A stretch of 46,547 nucleotides of DNA. Source: Methanobrevibacter sp. (GTDB lineage Archaea; Methanobacteriota; Methanobacteria; Methanobacteriales; Methanobacteriaceae). The stretch lies in contig JAFZMD010000058.1 in NCBI GenBank assembly GCA_017553445.1, positions 1-46,547 of the forward strand. The letters are read 5' to 3'. Position 1 is the stretch's first letter; every line of letters starts with the position of its first letter. Below the pieces are notes generated by a model. The model did no database searches. It was not told the origin of the DNA and saw only the letters and a list, made by a program, of their open reading frames with translations. A program made the translations under genes and the position numbers. Positions 34,171 to 42,261 of this stretch are shown piece after piece.

Positions 34171-34338
34171 AATAATATCCTTGATAACCAACGTTAATGG
34201 AAAATTAAAACTAATATATGAATTAATTTAAAATAATTAATGTCAAATTTTCCATTTCACCAAAAATCTAAAAATGAGCATTCATGACAACAAACTAGCT
34301 AGCAAATTGTCATGTGCCAAATGCAAACAAACAGATTT

Positions 34339-34359
34339 AGATCTTACGCTTGAAGATCT
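34339..34359 (-). other. Anticodon-arm-like hairpin, possible tRNA relic
   Basis: AGATCTT and AAGATCT pair perfectly around a seven-base loop. On the minus strand the 5' side reads GTAGTGTAATTCTGGTTAA, similar to the D arm of tRNA-Gln at 32796. No T arm or acceptor can be formed. Confidence 0.3.
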
Positions 34360-34481
34360 TTTAACCAGAATTACACTACAAATTTTACTAACCATTATTA
34401 TCACTACTTTTTATAATTTATTATCTTTTTAATTTTTATACGGACCAATTATTTTCCGCTAATATAATATTTATTTATACC

Positions 34482-34512
34482 TTTATATAAATCACATAAA
34501 GAAAACACTTTA
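34482..34512 (-). promoter_or_regulatory. tRNA-array promoter, copy C
   Basis: TAAAG-TGTTTT-CTTTA at 34497-34512 followed on the minus strand by TGTGA and the TATA box TTATATAA (34482-34490). Directed at the Leu/Ser tRNA block. Confidence 0.6.
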
Positions 34513-34596
34513 TACGACAATACCACATGACCCGAAAAGCAACAGCTTAAACGAACCATACCAAGTTTACTATATACAATAATCTATACTCAGAGA

Positions 34597-34625
34597 CATA
34601 TAAATCACATAAAGAAAACACTTTA
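34597..34625 (-). promoter_or_regulatory. tRNA-array promoter, copy D
   Basis: TAAAG-TGTTTT-CTTTA at 34610-34625, then TGTGATTTATATG on the minus strand (TATA about 34597-34605). Confidence 0.55.
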
Positions 34626-34781
34626 TGCAACAATGAAATCAACTACAATTAAGAAAACACCTGCTTTAAAGCGATTAAATAGAGCATTACCATTACAAAA
34701 ATGAAAGGTGAAAATACAAGAATAGCTTCCCAGTCTATATCCGGCAAAATAATACCTCACAGTGAATTTTTGTAATTGGAA

Positions 34782-36542
34782 CTAGTAGAAACTAGCTCCA
34801 ATTTCGGTTGTTGCATTATGCAATTCTTTTGTTTTTACAGTGATTTGAACAACATCCTCATCACTGACAGCCTCTTTTAACTCAACAATCAATGTTTCGA
34901 TTCTTTCAACATCTGATAGAGGAATTTGATCTCTAAATTCGGGATCAAAGATGAATTTTTCAGCAGCATAAATAGCGGAGTCTGCATCATTTCTAAGTTG
35001 AGCTAACCTGTATTTTTTCTCATCTGCTTCCGCATATTCATTTGCTTCCTCAATAGCTTTTTGAATTTCACTATCTGACATTTTCATTGAAGAATCAATG
35101 ATGATTGACTGGTTAATACCTGTTGAAAGTTCTTTGGCAGTTGCATTTAAAATACCGTCTGCATCAATTTCATAGGTAATCTCAATTTGAGGAACACCTC
35201 TTGGAGCTGGCGGAATTCCATTTAATAGAAATGAACCTAACTGTGCATTATCATCTGCCATCTTACGTTCACCCTGAACAACATTTACATTTACGCCAGT
35301 TTGGTTATCCTGAGCGGTTGAATAAATCTCACTCTTTTTGATTGGAATGGCTGTGTTTCTAGGAATGATTACAGAGGTGGAACCGTCTGAAACTTCAGTA
35401 CCTAAAGATAATGGGGTTACATCAACCAAAATTAAGTCACCGATTACCCCATCAATTACACCTGCCTGGATTGCTGCTCCCTGTGCAACACATTCCATCG
35501 GGTCAATTCCTCTTTCAACTTCTTTGTCAAGATATAATTCCACATATTCCTGAACGATTGGCATTCTGGTAGGTCCCCCGACAAGGATTACCTTATCAAT
35601 GTCTTCTGAGGTCATTACTGCATCATCCAATGCCCTTTGAATGGTTTCACCACCCCTTTTTACAATTTCCTCTACGAGTGATTCTAATTTGGAACGATTA
35701 ATTGTAGTTATTAAGTCCAATGGCTGACCATCATCATCAATTGCAATGAACGGCAAGTTGATTTCAGTCTCAACAGTATTGGACAATTCAATTTTTGCTC
35801 TTTCAGCAGCTTCCTCCAATCTCATTTCCGCTTTGGCATCATCCAATAAGTTAATGCCGTGTTCATCATTGAACTCATCTGCAAGATATTTCTTCAAAGC
35901 AAAATCCATATCCTTTCCACCAAGCTGAGTATTACCGCTAGTGGATTGAACTTCAAAGATTCCATCTCCGAATTCCATGATTGTTACATCCAAAGTTCCT
36001 CCACCCATATCAAATACCAAAATGTTAATGTGCTCATCTGAAATTTTATTCAAACCGTAAGCAAGGCTTGCTGCTGTTGGTTCATTCAAAAGCCTTAGCA
36101 CGTCAAGACCTGCAATCTTACCAGCATCCTTAGTGGCGGTTCTTTGATTATCATCAAAATATGCAGGTACGGTAATTACGGCTTTTGTAACTTCTTCTCC
36201 GAGGAATTCTTCAGTATCCCTTTTAATTTTTTGCAGGATAAAAGCAGAAATTTGCTGTGGAGTATATTCTTTTCCCTGAATTTCCACAGTATAATCTGAT
36301 CCCATTTTTCTTTTGATTGCTTTGATGGTATCTTCAGGATTTGTAATGGCCTGTTTTTTTGCAGGCTCTCCAACGAGCAAATCCCCATCTTTAGTGAATG
36401 CAACATAACTAGGGAACGCTTTTCCGTATACGGTTACGCCTTCTGCACTTGGAACAATAGTCGGCTTTCCGTCAATATATACACAAGCTGCAGAGTTACT
36501 TGTTCCCAAATCAATTCCAATTATCCTTTCGTTTTCACTCAT
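34782..36542 (-). CDS. dnaK: DnaK-type Hsp70 chaperone
   Basis: 586 residues, somewhat short for DnaK (about 610-640). The ATPase domain has [40 protein letters not shown] and [11 protein letters not shown]. The linker region DVTPLSLG is followed by a complete substrate-binding beta domain ([25 protein letters not shown]) and a shortened helical lid. It folds or disaggregates proteins with DnaJ and GrpE, neither of which is encoded nearby. Instead it ends an operon of TPR proteins, which often dock on Hsp70 tails, although the C terminus here (EIGASFY) is not the EEVD motif of eukaryotic partners. The GGAGG site and 12-base spacing indicate cotranscription with the TPR gene upstream. Confidence 0.92.
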   Translation of the reverse strand: MSENERIIGIDLGTSNSAACVYIDGKPTIVPSAEGVTVYGKAFPSYVAFTKDGDLLVGEPAKKQAITNPEDTIKAIKRKMGSDYTVEIQGKEYTPQQISAFILQKIKRDTEEFLGEEVTKAVITVPAYFDDNQRTATKDAGKIAGLDVLRLLNEPTAASLAYGLNKISDEHINILVFDMGGGTLDVTIMEFGDGIFEVQSTSGNTQLGGKDMDFALKKYLADEFNDEHGINLLDDAKAEMRLEEAAERAKIELSNTVETEINLPFIAIDDDGQPLDLITTINRSKLESLVEEIVKRGGETIQRALDDAVMTSEDIDKVILVGGPTRMPIVQEYVELYLDKEVERGIDPMECVAQGAAIQAGVIDGVIGDLILVDVTPLSLGTEVSDGSTSVIIPRNTAIPIKKSEIYSTAQDNQTGVNVNVVQGERKMADDNAQLGSFLLNGIPPAPRGVPQIEITYEIDADGILNATAKELSTGINQSIIIDSSMKMSDSEIQKAIEEANEYAEADEKKYRLAQLRNDADSAIYAAEKFIFDPEFRDQIPLSDVERIETLIVELKEAVSDEDVVQITVKTKELHNATTEIGASFY

Positions 36543-36554
36543 TTTATTCCTCCT

Positions 36555-37940
36555 TTATTTTAGTTTCATCATATAAAGACTTTTTAATAAATAATCAATA
36601 TCCTCATTTGCTCCTTTGTATTCCAAATATTTTTTAAAACAATATATCGCCTCATCCACAAATTCAGGATAGTAAAAGCTTAAATCATATGCTATGCAGG
36701 CCTTATTCAGGAAATAAACATCCTTGTTTCTAAAGTATCTGAGACTGCCGGAAATATTATTGCAATACCTGTATGCCAATAGCTTATAATCCGGAGACTT
36801 GAACTTTGATAACAATGCTGCAAAATAAAATTTAATGTTATATATATTGTAATAATCAGTCGGACAGTTTTTTAATGCAATATCCAAAAAGACAAAAGCA
36901 TCATGGTAATTTTCACGAACAATGGCTTTTTTGGCCTGATTGAAGTTTTGATTTGCTACATTAATACTGTTTGAAACGTTTATCTGAAATTCATTGCTTT
37001 GCCTTGCATAATTAATATTTCTTTTGGAAAATTTATGGACATTTCTTGCTTCCATTATGTTGACAAAACGATTGAAAGCACTTATTCCATAAATAGGATT
37101 GTAATTATCGGTTTTATTGTCATCTATGAATTTGAACAAACCAGTCTTTTCATATAGTGGGATGTCTATTTCGCCTTCCAACTGTTCGAAAGGGTCATAG
37201 CCCAGAATTGAAATAACACTCTCCTTAATCTTATCCTCTGATTCAAGCTCAAACATCCTCACAATATCCTCATCATTTAAATCAAGCTGCTGTTTAATAA
37301 TCTCTTTAGTCAAATTCTCCTTATATGAATCCTTTAAGTAATGCATATGAAAAAGCAAATCTTCATAAGGCATTGTTCTTAAGATAAATTCCACCTCATC
37401 TTTGGCCAATCCGTAAAATCTTAATTCACGTCTGAACGCATCAATGTTTAATGACTTTTTGCGCCTGTACAATTCATTTTCTCTCTGTTTGAAAATCAAT
37501 CCAAACTCATAATACTTACGGATTTTTGAGAAATCCTCATTATCCAGTTTCTTAAAGTATTGGAAATATTTTCTGGCGCTTTCCTCCTTATCATATTCCT
37601 TTAAGATAATTGCAAGATAATACCAGTAATTAGCATTAGTGTTATCAAGATTAATAGCATCCACAAGAGAACGATAGGCATCAACCCATCTATTTAAACC
37701 AATTAATGATATTGCACGACCAAACAATGAGTCAATATGATGTTCATCCATTGTTAATACAAGATCAAAGCAATTTAAAGCTTCTTCATAATCCTTAAGC
37801 TTATTTAGAACCTGACCTATATCCTTTCTTATATCAAACGGACATCCTTTTTCATCAATTGCCATTTCATAATAATTCAAGGCGTCTTCAAATCTGCCTT
37901 TTTCTTCCAATTCTTTTGCATATTCAATTAATTTTGACAT
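36555..37940 (-). CDS. TPR protein upstream of dnaK
   Basis: 461 residues. N-terminal TPRs (about 5-140; ALNYYEMAIDEKG, ALNCFDLVLTMD) are followed by a helical middle with no family I recognise and further TPR-like helices at the end (DAFVFLDIALKNCP; AIYCFKKYLEYKG). The middle contains LGYDPFEQLEGEI-type phrases. AGAGGTTAATA precedes the ATG two bases after the upstream stop codon, so the genes are translationally coupled. Probably a co-chaperone or scaffold for the Hsp70 encoded 12 bases downstream (inference). Confidence 0.8.
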   Translation of the reverse strand: MSKLIEYAKELEEKGRFEDALNYYEMAIDEKGCPFDIRKDIGQVLNKLKDYEEALNCFDLVLTMDEHHIDSLFGRAISLIGLNRWVDAYRSLVDAINLDNTNANYWYYLAIILKEYDKEESARKYFQYFKKLDNEDFSKIRKYYEFGLIFKQRENELYRRKKSLNIDAFRRELRFYGLAKDEVEFILRTMPYEDLLFHMHYLKDSYKENLTKEIIKQQLDLNDEDIVRMFELESEDKIKESVISILGYDPFEQLEGEIDIPLYEKTGLFKFIDDNKTDNYNPIYGISAFNRFVNIMEARNVHKFSKRNINYARQSNEFQINVSNSINVANQNFNQAKKAIVRENYHDAFVFLDIALKNCPTDYYNIYNIKFYFAALLSKFKSPDYKLLAYRYCNNISGSLRYFRNKDVYFLNKACIAYDLSFYYPEFVDEAIYCFKKYLEYKGANEDIDYLLKSLYMMKLK

Positions 37941-37942
37941 TA

Positions 37943-39127
37943 TTAACCTCTGACTTCTGAAAAGATCTGTTTGAATCGATATAATTCATCATAAGAAAAG
38001 TTAATCTTGATATCTATAAGATTCTGTCTTAAAACTGAATTAATCATGTCAAATTTTTCATCATTTTCTAATACCACTTCACTTTTGAATTCACAACCTT
38101 TGTTTTTAAGTATAACACGGTCTGATAAAAACTGCAATTTAATTTCTTCAACCATTTCCTTTGTAAAGAATCCATCCAGCATATAAATAATGTCACTGGC
38201 TAGAGTATTTCCAAGTTCGACTGCTTTTTTAACCTTTTTTTCGTCCAATTCTTCATTTTCTAAAATAACATTAAATGACTCATAATTCTTATACGGTACA
38301 TAATTACATTCAACTGCATGTGCACAATATTCATTCATCAAACGCCAGTAAGTGTCATGGGTAATTGAATACCATGAAAAAGCTTCAATAGTATCACTAT
38401 TTTGAGATTCATAAAGATACATAACAGTATTTTTGAAAATTTCAAATAACAAATGATGGGCCAATTCATGAATCATTGCTGCAATTTGAATTGTTTTAAG
38501 ATTATTTAAATCAATTCTAGCTTTCTTAAATCCATAAGTCCCCTTTATGATATTGTCATCTGAATCATATGTAAAATCCAAATCGATGAAATGTTGGCTG
38601 AACTCTTTTACTTTCTCAAAAATATCTGAATTGGTAGATACTTCAGTAAAATTATCCAACACAATATCATCCAGGATTTTTTTATAGACAATTGAATTCA
38701 ATCCTTTTTTAGACAGCAATTTGATATTTTTATTTGTTGTGAAGATAACCATATTGTCTATTTTATTGGGATAATTGCCTATTTCCAGGTCGTTTGGACT
38801 TAAATTTATGAAATTTTCAATATTTTCTTTTAACTTAATATATTCATTATTATTTTGATCAATAGAAACTGCTCTTTGGCATGCTCTTAATGCTTTTTTA
38901 TAGTTTGAAAGCCCAATAGACACTTTAGACTTTAAATACCATGCATATGCAGAATTACGATTGATATGAATAGCATTTGAGATTGAATCATCTGCTTTTT
39001 CAAATGATTTTTCATCGATGTATTTTTCACATCTCCTAACCTCAATTTCAAATGTTTTTTGACTGCCATCCATAAAAATATTTAACATTTTATAAGTACT
39101 TAAATTGAGTAAAGCATTTGCTTTCAT
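37943..39127 (-). CDS. TPR protein with HELAHH zinc-protease-like domain
   Basis: 394 residues. TPRs occupy about 30-110 (KKALRACQRAVSIDQNN). The rest carries a zincin motif, MIHELAHHLLFE near residue 222, and a downstream NEYCAHAVE that can supply the third, Glu, zinc ligand, as in compact gluzincins. No signal peptide, so it is a cytoplasmic metallopeptidase or a degraded relative of one. The start codon overlaps the stop of the preceding gene by one base. Its place between TPR proteins and an Hsp70 suggests protein quality control (inference). Confidence 0.75.
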   Translation of the reverse strand: MKANALLNLSTYKMLNIFMDGSQKTFEIEVRRCEKYIDEKSFEKADDSISNAIHINRNSAYAWYLKSKVSIGLSNYKKALRACQRAVSIDQNNNEYIKLKENIENFINLSPNDLEIGNYPNKIDNMVIFTTNKNIKLLSKKGLNSIVYKKILDDIVLDNFTEVSTNSDIFEKVKEFSQHFIDLDFTYDSDDNIIKGTYGFKKARIDLNNLKTIQIAAMIHELAHHLLFEIFKNTVMYLYESQNSDTIEAFSWYSITHDTYWRLMNEYCAHAVECNYVPYKNYESFNVILENEELDEKKVKKAVELGNTLASDIIYMLDGFFTKEMVEEIKLQFLSDRVILKNKGCEFKSEVVLENDEKFDMINSVLRQNLIDIKINFSYDELYRFKQIFSEVRG

Positions 39128-39648
39128 CAGCCTTTTACTGAATTTGCCTTGTTTACAACATCCTCATAGAAGTCTTCATCCACACAGTCGGCATCCAGTT
39201 TTAATGCTTCATCACACTCTTTAAGTGCAAGCACATAATATCCCAGGTAATACAGGCAATATGCATTACCTATGATTGGATTTACATCCATTGAATCAAG
39301 TTTTAAAGCCTTGTTAAAACAGACCTTTGCCTCTTTGATTTTAAAATCCTTAATTAAAGCAAAACCCTCATCACATAAATCCATTACTTCAGGCAAACTT
39401 TCATGAGGCCTTAAAATATATCCGCAGGCATCACAAACATCATCATCATCAGAATCTATGATTCTTCCACAATTTTCACAAATCTCATATGATGACAATT
39501 TTCTAAAATCAAAATCACAGAATGGACAAATTACAAAAAACGGATTAATCCGATAACCGCAACTTGGGCAAGTCTTTGACTTATCCCCCTCCAAATACCT
39601 ATAATCCTTACTGTATGAAGAGGCATTCCTTTTTTTGTAATCCATCAT
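39127..39648 (-). CDS. Zinc-ribbon/TPR protein
   Basis: 173 residues. Two N-terminal zinc ribbons, CPSCGY/CPFCDF and CENCGR/CDACGY, are followed from about residue 85 by TPR-like helices (AKVCFNKALKLDSMDVNP; ALKECDEALKLDADC). The C-terminal part is nearly the same as that of the next protein upstream, so they share a duplicated TPR module. GAGGTGAA precedes the ATG, which overlaps the upstream gene end. Soluble. Probably an adaptor in the same complex as the other TPR proteins. Confidence 0.8.
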   Translation of the reverse strand: MMDYKKRNASSYSKDYRYLEGDKSKTCPSCGYRINPFFVICPFCDFDFRKLSSYEICENCGRIIDSDDDDVCDACGYILRPHESLPEVMDLCDEGFALIKDFKIKEAKVCFNKALKLDSMDVNPIIGNAYCLYYLGYYVLALKECDEALKLDADCVDEDFYEDVVNKANSVKG

Positions 39649-40484
39649 TTCACCTCATTGGCCTTTGCCTTGACTTTTCTATGAAAGACCCTATCAATGG
39701 ACTCGATATCCATATTGATTGCTTTTTTACATTCTTTAAATGACAATACATAATAACCCAAATAATACAGGCAATATGCATTACCTATAACAGGATTGAC
39801 ATCCTTTGAATCAAGTTTTAAAGCCTTATTGAAACATACCTTTGCATCCTTAATCTTGAAATCTTCAATATAGCCAAATCCTTCATCACACAAATCCGTG
39901 ACTTCTTTTAAGGATTCATGAGTATAAACGGCATCTTCCACATCAATGCCTATCAGTTCATCGTAATATTTTAAAAAAACAGGATCTATTTCAAAACGGT
40001 CAATATCATCAATCAATTCATAGGAATAATCCTTTTTACCCAGGCAATTAAAACAATAAGCCTGACAAAGCAAAGCTTCAATATTATCGCTTTGGATAGT
40101 TAAAACCCTATCAAAAAATAATTTGGCTTTATTAAACTCGCCTTTTTTAATTAAATTAGCGCCGGATTTTAAAAGAGAAGGAATCTTACTCTCTTCAGAT
40201 ACTTTGGGAGTTTTTTTAACAGTATTTTTTGCCTTAAAAGAAACTGCATTATAAAATTCATCAGGGACAATTCCCTCTTCAATGCTTTTAGCCTTTTCAG
40301 CCATTTCCAAAGCTTTCTGGAACTCGCCCATAGCATCAAGGCATACTGCTTTTGCAAAAATTATTGGGGCATTATCAGGATTTTTATTCAATAAATCATC
40401 AACAACGTTGTTTGCTCCTTCAAAATCCTTTTCTTCAATAAGTTCATGCACTTTAAATAATAAAAGCAAGTCATTTAAATCCAT
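39645..40484 (-). CDS. TPR protein, first gene of the TPR/dnaK operon
   Basis: 279 residues from the ATG at 40484, chosen because GGGGGTGA lies seven bases upstream; the GTG nine bases earlier would fall inside that site. Three TPR blocks are seen (ALEMAEKAKSIEEG; AKLFFDRVLTIQSDN; AKVCFNKALKLDSKDVNP). The last block duplicates the one in the zinc-ribbon protein. The gene ends in a four-base overlap with that gene. A promoter resembling the window's palindromic type lies at 40518-40549. Confidence 0.82.
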   Translation of the reverse strand: MDLNDLLLLFKVHELIEEKDFEGANNVVDDLLNKNPDNAPIIFAKAVCLDAMGEFQKALEMAEKAKSIEEGIVPDEFYNAVSFKAKNTVKKTPKVSEESKIPSLLKSGANLIKKGEFNKAKLFFDRVLTIQSDNIEALLCQAYCFNCLGKKDYSYELIDDIDRFEIDPVFLKYYDELIGIDVEDAVYTHESLKEVTDLCDEGFGYIEDFKIKDAKVCFNKALKLDSKDVNPVIGNAYCLYYLGYYVLSFKECKKAINMDIESIDRVFHRKVKAKANEVK

Positions 40485-40517
40485 TACTTTCACCCCCAGA
40501 TAAAAATATTTTTAGGA

Positions 40518-40549
40518 TATTATATAAGTCAATGAAAGCAATTCATTTA
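40518..40549 (-). promoter_or_regulatory. Promoter of the TPR/dnaK operon, degenerate palindrome
   Basis: On the minus strand AAATG-AATTG-CTTTC, then ATTGACTTATATAA: the same layout as the TAAAG-N6-CTTTA promoters, with mismatches in both halves. TATA part about 40520-40528. Confidence 0.45.
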
Positions 40550-40608
40550 TTTAAAAAAAAAGTAAAATTATTGGTATGGGAAGTTGAAATCATTGATTCT
40601 AACTTCAT

Positions 40609-41204
40609 TCATGAAGTTGACTCATCATCTTCAGAATTTTCAAAAATCATACTCATTAATGCAACAGCCATAAACCATGAAGACAAATCCTCATCAATCG
40701 GATTATAATCAGTCATCCTTTTTCTATATTCCTCTCGGGAATAATCCTTCAAGACTGTTTGAACGAATTCTTCATCAAATATTCCATCCATTAACAGTGC
40801 AGCTGCAACCAAGTTAGCATCTTGTGGAAATTTTTGAGCCCATACAAAGAAATACAAAGATAAAACATTGCTTCGGCACTTAAATTATATGCTGGAAACT
40901 CAGTAACAACAATAGCTTTAAGAGATATCAAACCAGAATATTTGTATGATAAGTCATGGCATTCAGATAAGTCTTCACTGACATATATGATATCTGCCTT
41001 ATTTTCCACATCATCCCAACTTGTTAGATTGCTTGCGTCATTTAAGATTATCAACACACCGAAATCGCCCAAATCAAAAATACTTTCACTCGTCGTATTT
41101 AATTTTTCAAATTCCTTTAGACATTTAGTTAACGTGATTTCATTATTTGAGATTTTACCGTTTAAATATCCGATATAAGAATCCTCTAGTTTTTTAAAAG
41201 ACAT
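40609..41204 (-). pseudogene. Frameshifted relative of the leucine-rich/zinc-ribbon gene
   Basis: The start is taken at the ATG at 41204, which has GGAGG six bases upstream. The first about 115 residues (EFEKLNTTSESIFDL ... KADIIYVS) match the N-terminal domain of the protein at 27380. Near 40840-40880 the frame must shift by -1 to continue into an acidic helical tail (KFPQDANLVAAALLMDG ... SEDDESTS) ending at 40609. The tail has no start or ribosome site of its own. The gene is probably broken by a one-base deletion, or read by frameshifting. It follows the PNKP-like gene directly. Confidence 0.55.
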
Positions 41205-41222
41205 GTTTGCCTCCAAAAACAT

Positions 41223-41678
41223 TCATTTAGGCAATTCATCCCATTCGCATATACTAAAACCGTCACCGTCAATAAACACAGAATACAACTTGTCAAACCC
41301 TTCATCGTAGCTTGGAAACTCCAATTTTGCATAAGTCGATTTGACACCCTTATCGGGAATGCGAGCTCTGCCTTCCCTTTTGGCATTTCGCTTGAGACAA
41401 TCTTCTATCGATGATTTAAAAAAATATCCGTGAATTTCATAATCCGTATCCTTTAAAAAATCGAAATATTTTTGTCGGACTTCCCTTGTGGGATTGGTAT
41501 TGTCGACTACAAATGACTCGCCATTATCAATGCATTTAGTCAATAGCGTATTTTCCCTACTTCTCCTTTTTAACGTATCCAAGTTAACGTGAACATAATC
41601 TGAAAAATATTTATTGTAAAATGTTGTCTTGCCGCTTGCCTGGATGCCGATAAAGATTACAGCTATTTTTTCACACAT
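41223..41678 (-). CDS. PNKP-like P-loop kinase
   Basis: 151 residues. Walker A is GIQASGKTT. The order YVHVNLDTLKRR, then VVDNTNPTREVRQKYFDF and RREGR-like RNAKREGRARIP, strongly resembles the kinase domain of polynucleotide 5'-kinases such as human PNKP. It would phosphorylate a nucleic-acid 5'-OH, though relatives also act on small molecules. No phosphatase or ligase domain is attached. The next ATG downstream begins right at its stop codon. Possible partner of the RNA repair enzyme RtcB at 9272 (inference, distant). Confidence 0.78.
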   Translation of the reverse strand: MCEKIAVIFIGIQASGKTTFYNKYFSDYVHVNLDTLKRRSRENTLLTKCIDNGESFVVDNTNPTREVRQKYFDFLKDTDYEIHGYFFKSSIEDCLKRNAKREGRARIPDKGVKSTYAKLEFPSYDEGFDKLYSVFIDGDGFSICEWDELPK

Positions 41679-41847
41679 AATATCAGTTTAATATTTTAAC
41701 AGGAAAATTGTAAAATTTCTACTATTCTCATAGAACTACAGCTAATTTATATTTTTAAATTTTTAATTATATAAATTAATGAAATAGACTAATTTAATGA
41801 AAACATTGAAATATATAACCAAAATTACTTTAAATTAAGATGAAATT

Positions 41848-42132
41848 TTAATCTAAAAGTTTCTTCAACCTTTCTTTTGCGGATTTGCGGACAAATCTAT
41901 TCTCATCATTCTCAATGACATTTAGAATGAATAATTTATCTTCAATATGCCAGATTGCATTTACACGAACCCAAGAATGAAGATTGGTTTTTGCAATTTC
42001 TTTTAATTTTATTTCATCATTGACATAATTAACCGCCTCATTTCTTACATATTTATCATTGTTCGTCAGTGCAATATCAATCAAATCATCCTGATTGGTT
42101 AACTTTCTTACATCCTTTACACTTATCACCAT
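41848..42132 (-). CDS. Small HEAT-like repeat protein
   Basis: 94 residues, made only of three short alpha-solenoid repeats (LIDIALTNNDKYVRNEA, LKEIAKTNLHSWVRVNA, ILNVIENDENRFVRKSA). GAGGTAGA precedes the ATG. Its promoter (42168-42197) resembles the palindromic type. The repeats match those in the larger proteins at 22756, 42262 and 44765; it could be a stand-alone adaptor or a remnant of a longer gene. Confidence 0.7.
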   Translation of the reverse strand: MVISVKDVRKLTNQDDLIDIALTNNDKYVRNEAVNYVNDEIKLKEIAKTNLHSWVRVNAIWHIEDKLFILNVIENDENRFVRKSAKERLKKLLD

Positions 42133-42167
42133 TCTACCTCTTTATTATTAAAAAATTTAGATAACCA

Positions 42168-42197
42168 GATATAAATAAATGAAAACTATTGCTTTAT
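42168..42197 (-). promoter_or_regulatory. Promoter of the small HEAT-like gene, degenerate palindrome
   Basis: On the minus strand TAAAG-CAATAG-TTTTC, then ATTTATTTATATC. The left half of the palindrome is intact, the right half changed. Confidence 0.4.
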
Positions 42198-42261
42198 GGG
42201 TCTGCAAATATGCAGCAGGACAAAAAAAGTTAGATTTAAGAAAAGTTATTGTTTTAGGTGA

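Larger units (their letters stand above)
34482..34637. repeat. Promoter repeat doublet 2
   Basis: A second copy of the doublet at 33312-33487: one full unit (34482-34596) and a shorter second one (34597-34637), differing at a handful of positions. It lies upstream of the Leu/Ser block. Confidence 0.75.
34171..34781. other. Region between dnaK and the Leu/Ser tRNAs
   Basis: About 610 bases, no protein gene seen. It holds an 11-bp inverted repeat (34196-34206 with 34246-34256), a 7-bp stem with 7-base loop resembling an anticodon arm (34339-34359) beside tRNA-Gln-like bases (possible tRNA relic), and the second promoter doublet (34482-34637). Confidence 0.5.

Noticed and set aside
33312-34637. 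CRISPR array
   Set aside because: Repeats are long (about 113 bases), only two to a group, contain TATA boxes and have no regular spacers.
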